In this document: in pieces, positions 23,571 through 31,900 of the stretch
Position numbering within the stretch: the stretch's first letter is position 1
Layout: each line of letters starts with the position of its first letter
Made by a program: the position numbers and the translations under genes
From: Maricaulis sp034670125
GTDB taxonomy: Bacteria; Pseudomonadota; Alphaproteobacteria; Caulobacterales; Maricaulaceae
Direction of reading: 5' to 3'
Length of the DNA stretch: 64,000 bases
NCBI RefSeq assembly: GCF_034670125.1
Contig: NZ_JAXMOC010000003.1
Location: 434,001 to 498,000, forward strand
The notes under the pieces: generated by a model
The model's input: the letters and a program-made list of their open reading frames with translations, nothing else
What the model was told of the DNA's origin: nothing
The model's database searches: none

Positions 23571-24332
23571 TCAGGCCGCGCGGGCATGGCTTGCCCGCCG
23601 GACCGCAAATCCGGGAAAGCGTTGCGCCAGATCGGCTTGCAGGTCGGCATCCTGGAACACCGCGCCCCCCATCGCCTCACCGGTCACCGGGTCCCGACAT
23701 TCCTGGAGCGCGAAATCCTTGCACCCCAGCCGATGCGCCTCGGTGGCGATCTGCCGGACAGCGTCGCCATCGAGCAGGCTCGGCCAGATGGTTACCCTCA
23801 CCTCGTAGGGAATGCCCCACCCGGCGAGCATGGAGAAACTGGCCTGGGCTTGGCGTCCGGCCTGACTGACACCCGTGACACCGCCATAACCTGAGAACGG
23901 CGCCTTGATGTCAAATCCGACCCAGTCGACCCGATCGCGCAGGCGCTGAAACCGTTCCGGCGAAATCCCGGAGGTATGCAGACCGACCTTGAAACCAAGT
24001 GACCGGACATGATCCATCGCCGTCGCCAACCCGGACTGGACAAGCGGCTCTCCGCCGGAGAACACCACGGCTTGCAACAAGCCGCGGCGCTCTTTCAGGC
24101 GGGTTTCGATCTCTCGACCGTCAATTTCCGTGTCCGCGTGCACCGGGAGCAGGTCCGGGTTGTGGCAATAGACACAGCGCAATGGACAGCCCTGCAGAAA
24201 AACGACTGCCGCCATCTGCCCGGGAAAGTCCAGGGTGGTGAACGGCTGGAAGCCGCCCACCCGAATGGCGGACAACCCGTCAGGCGGCACGGCGAGACGC
24301 CCGGCGTTCCGTGAAGTGCTGGCGCTCTTCAT
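23571..24332 (-). CDS. nrdG: Anaerobic ribonucleotide reductase activating enzyme NrdG
   Basis: 253 residues. This radical SAM enzyme generates the glycyl radical on NrdD. The cluster motif C-x3-C-x2-C is at Cys49, Cys53 and Cys56 (QGCPLRCVYCHNP). VVFSGGEPLVQ is the SAM-binding GGE motif. It is longer than the E. coli protein and more like the NrdG2/PflA-like class found beside long NrdD. It begins inside the end of nrdD (53-nt overlap) and is cotranscribed with it. Confidence 0.92.
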   Translation of the reverse strand: MKSASTSRNAGRLAVPPDGLSAIRVGGFQPFTTLDFPGQMAAVVFLQGCPLRCVYCHNPDLLPVHADTEIDGREIETRLKERRGLLQAVVFSGGEPLVQSGLATAMDHVRSLGFKVGLHTSGISPERFQRLRDRVDWVGFDIKAPFSGYGGVTGVSQAGRQAQASFSMLAGWGIPYEVRVTIWPSLLDGDAVRQIATEAHRLGCKDFALQECRDPVTGEAMGGAVFQDADLQADLAQRFPGFAVRRASHARAA

Positions 24333-26169
24333 GCTCGGACTTCTTGCCAGGATTGAACGCTTCGACAGGCCGGTGATAGCCCATCACCCGCGTCCAGACT
24401 TCGCAGGCCTGCCGATTGTCCGGATCGTAGCGACCGGCCAGTTTGGCCTCCTCATCACAGGTCGGACAGAAATGTTCCTCGCCGGCGAGATAGCCGTGAT
24501 GGGGACATATCGAGAAGGTCGGCGTCACGGTGATGTAAGGCAGGTGGAAGGTTTCCAGCGACCGTCGGACCAGCGCCGCACAGGCATCGGGACTCGACAG
24601 CCTTTCGCTCATGTAAAGGTGCAGGACCGTTCCGCCTGTATATCGGGTCTGCAAGGCGTCCTGACGGGTCAGGGCCTCGAACGGGTCATCGGTAAACCCG
24701 ACCGGCAACTGACTAGAATTGGTGTAGTAGGGCGACGTCTCCGTGCCGGCTTGCAGGATGTCCGGGAAGCGTTTGGCGTCTTCCTTGGCGAAGCGGTAGG
24801 TCGTGCCTTCTGCCGGCGTGGCTTCCAGATTGTACATATGGCCGGTCTGGTCCTGGAATTCGAGCATGCGGGCCCGGACATGATCGAGCAGGCGCAAGGC
24901 AAACGCTTCGCCAAAGGGTGTGGTGATGTCCGCCTCGTCATGGGTGAAATTCCGGATCATTTCATTGACGCCATTGACGCCGAGCGTTGAAAAATGGTTC
25001 CGCAAACTGCCCAGATACCGCTTGGAATACGGGAACAGCCCGTCATCCATCAATGACTGGATCAGGGCCCGCTTGATCTCCAGGCTGTCCCGTCCAAGCT
25101 CGAGGAGCCGGTCGACTTCAGCCATCAATCCGGCCTCATCGCCGGCGAAGCGGTAGCCAAGCCGGGCGCAATTGATCGTCACCACACCAATCGAACCGGT
25201 CTGCTCAGCCGAGCCGAACAAGCCGTTTCCCCGCTTCAGCAACTCACGAAGATCCAGCTGCAAGCGGCAGCACATCGAGCGGATCTGGTTGGGCTTGAGT
25301 TCCGAGTTGATGAAATTCTGGAAGTACGGAAGGCCATATTTGGCGGTCATGTCGAACAGGAGTCGGGCATTCTCCGACTCCCAGGGGAAGTCGTCAGTGA
25401 TGTTGTAGGTCGGAATCGGGAAAGTGAACACGCGGCCCCGCGCATCGCCGCGGGTCATGACCTCGATGAAGGCGCGATTGATGATGTCCATCTCCGCCTG
25501 GAGCTCACCATAGGTGAAATCGACCGGCTCACCTCCAATGATGGCAACATCTTCGCGCAGGTCTTCCGGGCACACCCAGTCAAAGGTCAGGTTGGTGAAC
25601 GGGGTCTGCGTGCCCCATCGCGACGGAACATTCAGGTTGAACACGAATTCCTGCATCGCCTGCACCACGGCATCATAGCTCAGACCGTCAAGGCGCAGGA
25701 AAGGAGCAAGATAGGTATCGAACGAGGAAAGCGCCTGGGCGCCGGCCCATTCATTCTGCAATGCCCCCAGAAAATTGACGATCTGGCCGAGCGCACTGGT
25801 AAAGTGCCGCGGCGGTGCGGCCTCGATCTTGCCGGGAACTCCGTTGAAGCCCTCCACCAGAAGGTTACGCAACGACCATCCGGCGCAATAGCCCGCCAGC
25901 ATGTCCAGATCATGTACGTGCAGGTCGGCATTCCTGTGCGCGATCCCGACGGCGGGCGGGTACACGTGATCGAGCCAATAGTTGGCCGTGACCTTCCCGG
26001 ATGTATTCAGGATCAGTCCGCCCAGGGAGTATCCCTGATTGGCATTGGCCTTGATGCGCCAGTCCTCACGGTGGACATATTCCTCAATGGTCGACTTCAC
26101 ATTGATCTGCGCCGCGACCGCGTGTTCGATCCGGCTATCCTGACGCCAAGCCAATTGCTCCGACTGCAT
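24280..26169 (-). CDS. nrdD: Anaerobic (class III) ribonucleoside-triphosphate reductase NrdD
   Basis: 629 residues from an ATG preceded by GGAGGG. It converts NTPs to dNTPs without oxygen. Visible features are the ten-strand barrel with NCARLGYRF (active-site Cys), a C-terminal metal site with C-P-H-H-G and FCPTC, and the glycyl-radical region RVMGYHRP with Gly597. There are three cysteines plus His residues where four cysteines are usual, so the metal site is slightly unusual. A 31-residue charged tail follows the radical motif. It is regulated by candidate NrdR boxes and an FNR-type box just upstream. Confidence 0.93.
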   Translation of the reverse strand: MQSEQLAWRQDSRIEHAVAAQINVKSTIEEYVHREDWRIKANANQGYSLGGLILNTSGKVTANYWLDHVYPPAVGIAHRNADLHVHDLDMLAGYCAGWSLRNLLVEGFNGVPGKIEAAPPRHFTSALGQIVNFLGALQNEWAGAQALSSFDTYLAPFLRLDGLSYDAVVQAMQEFVFNLNVPSRWGTQTPFTNLTFDWVCPEDLREDVAIIGGEPVDFTYGELQAEMDIINRAFIEVMTRGDARGRVFTFPIPTYNITDDFPWESENARLLFDMTAKYGLPYFQNFINSELKPNQIRSMCCRLQLDLRELLKRGNGLFGSAEQTGSIGVVTINCARLGYRFAGDEAGLMAEVDRLLELGRDSLEIKRALIQSLMDDGLFPYSKRYLGSLRNHFSTLGVNGVNEMIRNFTHDEADITTPFGEAFALRLLDHVRARMLEFQDQTGHMYNLEATPAEGTTYRFAKEDAKRFPDILQAGTETSPYYTNSSQLPVGFTDDPFEALTRQDALQTRYTGGTVLHLYMSERLSSPDACAALVRRSLETFHLPYITVTPTFSICPHHGYLAGEEHFCPTCDEEAKLAGRYDPDNRQACEVWTRVMGYHRPVEAFNPGKKSEHEERQHFTERRASRRAA

Positions 26170-26183
26170 GCTACCCTCCAATA

Positions 26184-26230
26184 ATACGATATGTTGTCTC
26201 TTTTTAGAGAATGACCACAACATATTGTGT
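26184..26230 (-). promoter_or_regulatory. Tandem NrdR-box pair upstream of nrdD
   Basis: Two 16-nt elements lie at 26184-26199 (ATACGATATGTTGTCT) and 26215-26230 (reverse complement ACACAATATGTTGTGG). They match at 12 of 16 positions and are separated by 15 nt, so their centres are 31 nt apart. This is the known spacing of NrdR repressor boxes at RNR genes. The site is 15-61 nt before the nrdD start. Confidence 0.7.
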
Positions 26231-26293
26231 CATTTGGTCGAGAGCGTCATCGCGACGCCTTGACGCGCGGCCCTGAGCCGCACCGAACAGGAC

Positions 26294-26307
26294 TTGACAT
26301 TTATCAA
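26294..26307. promoter_or_regulatory. FNR/FixK-type anaerobox upstream of nrdD
   Basis: TTGACATTTATCAA fits the TTGA(C/T)-N4-ATCAA consensus of FNR/FixK regulators. It overlaps the stop codon of the decarboxylase gene and lies 125 nt before the nrdD start, consistent with oxygen-regulated activation of nrdDG. Confidence 0.7.
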
Positions 26308-28049
26308 TTCATGTGAGTTTCAAGGCGCTCGAGGAAGCGCGGCATCAAGGCCGCCCGAACCTCCGGATCCCGCCAGAACGGGTTCATGAACACGCAGCGG
26401 ATCAGGACCAGGGAGCCGCAGTCTGCCTGCCCCCCGTACTGGTCAAGATGGCTGTCAATCAAACGGCGATAGTTCGCGACCGCGAGTTTGGTCTTGGAGA
26501 CGGCGAATTCAGGATCCGCGGCAAACGCCTCGTAGACGCGGCTGGTTCGGGCGTTGGACGCGTGGAGGCCTTCGCCCTTTTCGGCCAGAGAGAAGCAGAG
26601 AATATTGGAGTCGATCGGCTTGAGGATACGGACCCGCTCTGATCCGGACACGAGGGCCTGTTCGAAATAGGCGCGACTTTCAAGCGTACCCGCCATGACT
26701 TCGCCGAACCGGTCTGCGCTGAAGGTCAGCGTTTTTCCGGTCAGCCAGACTGCGGCCGCGCCGGACCCGCTGCGAGATCCTTCCAACGTCATCATCCATC
26801 TGTCATTGGGCGCTGCCCGGTCGATATAGGGCGCGGCAAATGTGGAGTTGGCGTAGTTGGCCAGGTCACGGACCAGAAACGCACCGCAGGCGTAGGGCAC
26901 ATAGCCCAGTTTGTGCGGGTCAAGCGTCACGGAGTTGGCGCGCCGGATAGCGGTCAGTGCCCGGCCGGCATGCTCGCTCAGTGCCCGGCTCGCGTCGCCT
27001 CCCAGCATCGAGCACAGAAACCCGCCCCAGGCGGCATCGACATGATGCCAGATATCCCGCCCCTTAGTGCGCAGTGTATCGAGCAGATCACATACACCAT
27101 CGACCGGATCGATCTCACCCGCTTCTGTTGTGCCGGCGACGCTGACCACAGCCAGCACGGGTCGCCCGGCATCAAAGGCACGGTCAATCACCTCTGCCAG
27201 GGCGGCAAGGCTAAGCCGCCCATGCCGGTCCAGCTCGACCGGCCAGAATGCCTCTTCGCCCAGACCGAACACATTGGCCGCCTTGAGCCAGGAAAAATGC
27301 TTGTTGCCGGGTACCAGCAGAACCGGCCCTTCCCACGCGCGGCCGGACGCGCTGGATATCCGGGCGGCAACCCGGAACGGATTGCCCAATACCGCGCTGG
27401 CGTTTCGCAACTCGGCGTCGGTGATGTGGTGAGCTGCGACCAACGCGTGATAGTCATCCCACCCCAGATGAGCAAACTCGACCGGATCAAACCGCTCGCC
27501 CGTTGTCTCCGCGATGCACAGACCCAGGGCCAGAAAATGGTCCATCCGGTATCGGGCGCGCCAGACACTTTCAAAATTGGCGATGGTGCCACCACTGGTG
27601 AAATGACCCTGCGCACGGGCCGGGTCGAAACCGATCATCGAAGCCAGCATCGAGATCGCCTCATCCTCGACCCGGCCGCTCACACGGGCCACATCGCGGG
27701 ACGTATTGTTCGGATTGTGCAACAGCGTGACAAAATGTCCGAGCAGGGCCGGCACCGACAGTTCCGACACCATGTGTCCAATATAGCGCGGGGTGTATTT
27801 GGGGACCTCACCGGTCATCATTTCGCTGAGCTCGCGGACTTTTTGCGTGAGTTTGTCCTGCTCGGCGCGAAACTCCGGCGACGCTCGCATCGCCATGGGA
27901 ACCGGCGAGGGGTCCGAGCTGAACAGCGCACGACGCCAGTCAAACCACTGATCCAGCACACCCTCGAATTCAGAGCGAAGCCAGCTGGCATTCTCCGATT
28001 TCGGCCCGAGGAAGCTGACCCCTTCCAGACATCCGGATATTTTGCTCAT
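26304..28049 (-). CDS. Group II PLP-dependent amino acid decarboxylase
   Basis: 581 residues from the ATG giving MSKISGCLEG; a longer frame exists but adds no conserved sequence. PLP features are HFTSGGTIANFES (phosphate-binding Ser/Gly), HHVDAAWGGF (Asp and Ala contacting the ring) and TLDPHKLGYVPY with the Schiff-base Lys. The early YTPRYIGHMVSE and LLHNPNN segments recall tyrosine/aromatic decarboxylases of about 600 residues, but the substrate (Tyr, Glu, Asp or another) cannot be fixed. It lies upstream of nrdD on the same strand and has its own FNR-type box, suggesting oxygen-limited expression. No amino acid antiporter gene is adjacent. Confidence 0.85.
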   Translation of the reverse strand: MSKISGCLEGVSFLGPKSENASWLRSEFEGVLDQWFDWRRALFSSDPSPVPMAMRASPEFRAEQDKLTQKVRELSEMMTGEVPKYTPRYIGHMVSELSVPALLGHFVTLLHNPNNTSRDVARVSGRVEDEAISMLASMIGFDPARAQGHFTSGGTIANFESVWRARYRMDHFLALGLCIAETTGERFDPVEFAHLGWDDYHALVAAHHITDAELRNASAVLGNPFRVAARISSASGRAWEGPVLLVPGNKHFSWLKAANVFGLGEEAFWPVELDRHGRLSLAALAEVIDRAFDAGRPVLAVVSVAGTTEAGEIDPVDGVCDLLDTLRTKGRDIWHHVDAAWGGFLCSMLGGDASRALSEHAGRALTAIRRANSVTLDPHKLGYVPYACGAFLVRDLANYANSTFAAPYIDRAAPNDRWMMTLEGSRSGSGAAAVWLTGKTLTFSADRFGEVMAGTLESRAYFEQALVSGSERVRILKPIDSNILCFSLAEKGEGLHASNARTSRVYEAFAADPEFAVSKTKLAVANYRRLIDSHLDQYGGQADCGSLVLIRCVFMNPFWRDPEVRAALMPRFLERLETHMN

Positions 28050-28116
28050 TTTCCACTCCAACACGGTACGGACGCCCGTCAACGCAGCGTCAGCCTAGCT
28101 CTCCCATCATTGATAA

Positions 28117-28130
28117 TTGATAAAAGTCAA
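28117..28130. promoter_or_regulatory. FNR/FixK-type anaerobox upstream of the decarboxylase
   Basis: TTGATAAAAGTCAA is a consensus anaerobox (reverse complement TTGAC-N4-ATCAA), 67 nt before the decarboxylase start. A second, imperfect overlapping TTGAT half-site lies just upstream (28110-28114). The position suits activation by an FNR/FixK regulator. Confidence 0.7.
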
Positions 28131-28227
28131 GATGCGTTTCCACACATCTCCAATACCTGTGAGCCACTGAATGACCGGTTTTGGCGGCGCCGGCACGATG
28201 AAGCGCTGCGCCGCAGGTCATCGGCAC

Positions 28228-28257
28228 AAAAAAGCCCCGGACCAGCCGGTCCGGGGC
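28228..28257 (-). terminator. Intrinsic terminator of the pyrophosphatase gene
   Basis: On the minus strand a 10-nt perfect stem (GCCCCGGACC with GGTCCGGGGC), a 4-nt loop and a run of six Ts follow the ppa stop by 28 nt. This is a classic intrinsic terminator. Confidence 0.92.
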
Positions 28258-28285
28258 GTGTGGCATTGCCGTGCTGTGCCGTCGC

Positions 28286-28813
28286 TCAGCTTTTCACGCG
28301 CTCAAGCGAATCCAGGATCAGTTCGCGGGCCTTGGCGGCGTCGCCCCAGCCAATCACCTTGACCCATTTGTTGGGTTCGAGATCCTTGTAGTGCTCGAAG
28401 AAGTGCTTGATCCGCATCAGTTGGGGTTCCGGGATGTCGTCCGGCTCGTTGACCTTGCCGTAGAGCGGCGACAGCTTGGGGTGCGGAACGGCTAGAATTT
28501 TCTCGTCCATACCGCTCTCGTCTTCCATCAGCAGGACACCGATCGGACGGGCCCGGACGACACAGCCCGGCACCAGCGTGGTGTGGCCGACGATCATCAC
28601 GTCGATCGGGTCGCCATCTTCCGACAGGGTATGCGGCATGAAGCCGTAATTGCACGGATAGCTCATCGGGGTGTGCAGGTAGCGGTCGACGAACAGCGTG
28701 CCCGCATCCTTGTCCATCTCGTACTTGACCGGCTGGCCACCGACCGGGACCTCGATGATCACATTGATGTCTTCAGGCGGATTTTCGCCCGCGGAGATTT
28801 TGTCGATCCGCAT
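28286..28813 (-). CDS. ppa: Inorganic pyrophosphatase
   Basis: 175 residues, the usual length of family I soluble pyrophosphatases, which hydrolyse PPi to phosphate with Mg. The signature EDGDPIDVMI carries the metal-binding Asp residues. Other conserved parts are VKYEMDKDAG, YPCNYGFMPHT and KHFFEHYKDLE with KWVKV. It is a single gene with its own terminator, separated from gltB by 110 nt. Confidence 0.96.
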   Translation of the reverse strand: MRIDKISAGENPPEDINVIIEVPVGGQPVKYEMDKDAGTLFVDRYLHTPMSYPCNYGFMPHTLSEDGDPIDVMIVGHTTLVPGCVVRARPIGVLLMEDESGMDEKILAVPHPKLSPLYGKVNEPDDIPEPQLMRIKHFFEHYKDLEPNKWVKVIGWGDAAKARELILDSLERVKS

Positions 28814-28923
28814 CGTGTGCTCCTTGCGGCTGGTCCGGGCGATGTCTTACGCCCAAATTCTGGCGCGACCAATGCCCGTGTTGCGCCGCAATATCAATTC
28901 TCAAGGTCAGACATTCGCTGGAT

Positions 28924-31900
28924 TCAGGCGGTCTGACTGTCATTGGCCGCCGCGATGGCTGCCCGCTCGCGTTTCACCACTTCCTCACCGCGCAGGTGAA
29001 CAAAGTGCTCCCGCTCGGCAGGCCAGGCGGCCAGCAGGCGAGCCGCGATCCTCGAGCCGGTCTCGCCGGCATGGGCTTCGATCATCGCCAGACAGCGGCG
29101 CTCGGCCTCGCCGTCCAGATCGAAAGCCAGCACGGTCTCACGGTTGAGACGGGCGTCGAGACGGCGCTCCGGATCATAGACGAACACATCACCGCCCGTC
29201 ATTCCGGCCGCGAAATTATCCCCCACCGGTCCGAGGATCACCGCATTGCCACCGGTCATGTATTCACAGCCATTGGTGCCACAGCCCTCGATCACCGCGT
29301 CGGCGCCAGAATTGCGCACACCGAAGCGCTGACCCGCCCGCCCGGCGGCGAAAAGACGCCCGGAGGTGGCGCCATAGAGGCAGGTATTGCCGATAATGGC
29401 GTGCTCCTCATTGGCTTCGGTTGCGCCGCCATAGGGTCGCACGATGATGCTGGCGCCGGACAGGCCCTTGCCGACATAGTCGTTAGCGTCGCCGTCGAGC
29501 TCGATCCGCAAGCCCTTGGCCGAAAACGCTCCCAGCGACTGACCGGCCGAACCCCGCAGGCGCAGGGTCAGGTGATCAATACCCAGACCGTCCGGACCGA
29601 ACCGCGCGACGATTTGCGACGAGGTGCGTGTACCGACCGCGCGATCGGTGTTCTTGACGCCATAGTCCAGTTGCATCTTCTCGCCGCGGTCGAAGGCAGG
29701 CGCGGCGTCCTGTATAATCTGTTCGTCCAGCGCCGGGGCGACATCATTGCGCAGGCGGCGGGTCGAACGGGCCGGGCGTTCGACCGCATCGGCCCGCGAC
29801 ATGATCGCCGACAGGTCGAGATCGTCGAGCGCCTGGGAGCCACGCGAGACCTGGTCGAGCAGGTCGGCCCGGCCGATGATGTCTTCCAGCGAGGTGGCGC
29901 CAAGATCGGCCAGGATTTCGCGGACATCCTGGGCCAGGAAGGTCATCAGGTTGACGACATGGTCCGGAATTCCGCCAAACCGCGCCCGTAGGTCATCGTC
30001 CTGGGTGCAGACCCCGACCGGGCAGGTGTTGGAGTGGCACTGGCGCACCATCAGACAACCCAGGGCGATCAACGAAGCCGTCCCGACACCGAATTCCTCC
30101 GCCCCCAACATGGCGGCAATGACGATGTCGCGACCAGTCCGGATCCCGCCATCAGCGCGCAGGGTGACGCGTTCGCGCAATCCGTTGAGGGACAGCATCT
30201 GGTGCGCTTCGGCTAGGCCGAGTTCCAGCGGTCCGCCGGCAAACTTGATCGAGGACAGCGCCGCCGCGCCGGTTCCGCCGACCGATCCGGAAATATTGAT
30301 GATGTCGGCATTCGCCTTGGCCACGCCGGCGGCAACCGCCCCAACACCAGCCGCAGCGACCAATTTCACCCCGACGCGAGCGGTCGGATTGATCTGCTTG
30401 AGATCATAGATGAGCTGGGCGAGGTCCTCGATCGAATAAATGTCGTGATGCGGTGGCGGCGAGATCAGGCTGACGCCCGGTGTCGCCAGTCGCATGCGGG
30501 CGATGAATTCGGTGACCTTGAAGCCGGGCAGCTGGCCGCCTTCACCGGGCTTGGCGCCCTGGGCGACCTTGATTTCCATCTCGCGGCACTGGCCCAGATA
30601 CTGGGCGGTGACCCCGAAACGACCCGACGCGATCTGCTTGACCGCGGAATTCATGTTGTCGCCATTGGGCAGCGGCGTGTAGCGGGCCGGGTCCTCACCG
30701 CCCTCACCGGAGACCGACTTGGCACCGATCCGGTTCATGGCGACATTCAGCGCCCCGTGCGCCTCGGGTGACAACGCCCCCAACGACATTCCCGGCGTGA
30801 CAAAACGGCGGCGGATACCATTGATCGACTCGACCCGGTCCAGACCAACCGACGGACCGATGGGTCGCATGTCCATCAGATCGCGCAAATGGATCGGACC
30901 TTGGTCCTTGATCGCCGCGCCGTACTGCTTCCAGGCCGCTGGATCATTGTCACGGACCGCCGTCTGCAGGGCACTGATCACGGGTGCATTGAGCGCGTGG
31001 CGATCGCCACTGGACCGCTGGCGATAGAAACCGCCGATCGGCAGCCGCGCATCGCCATCCCAGGACTTGCGATGCAGATCGAGGGTACGGACTTCCAGTC
31101 CGGGCAGGCCGATCCCGGAAATCCGGCTGACCACGCCCGGCAGATAGGCCTCGACCAGAGCGCGCGACAAGCCGAGCACTTCGAAATTGCAGCCGCCGCG
31201 ATAGGAGGAAATGATCGAGATCCCCATCTTGGAGAGGATTTTCAGCAGCCCGCCGTCCAGCGCTGTCTTGAGGCGACCGGCCCGCTCGCGGGCCCAACTC
31301 TCGCCGCCCACGGCCTCACGACCGGCGGTGACCGTGTCGAAGGCCAGGTAGGGGTTGACCGTCGTCGCCCCGAGACCGATCAGGACCGCTGCATAGTGGG
31401 CATCGAAACACTCACCCGCCCGCACATTGAGCGAGCAGAAATTGCGCAGACCCTCGCGGGTCAATGTGGAATGCACGGCGCCCGCGACCAGGACCATCGG
31501 CAGGGCGGCACACTCGCTGTCCTGGCGGTGATCGGTGAGAACCAGATGGGCGGCACCATCTCGGACGGCAGCAACACATTCATGGATCACGGCATCGATG
31601 GCCGACCGCAGGGCCTGACCGTCACCACTGGCGCTCGCAACCGGCAGAAGACAATCAATCTCCTTGATGGCGCCACCCATATGGTCCCGCCAGCGTTCGT
31701 AACTGCCATTGGACAGGATCGGACTTTCCAGCACCAGCACACTGGCCCGCGCCTCGCCCTGGCCCAGGATATTGCCCAGATTGCGGAAGCGGGTCTTCAG
31801 CCCCATCACCCGACCTTCACGCAGCGGGTCGATCGGCGGATTGGTCACTTGCGAGAAATTCTGGCGGAAGAAGTGTGATAACGGGCGGTAGCTTTCGGAA

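Noticed and set aside
26304..28049. Glutamate decarboxylase acid-resistance system
   Set aside because: No antiporter is adjacent and the sequence looks closer to aromatic decarboxylases, so the substrate was left open.
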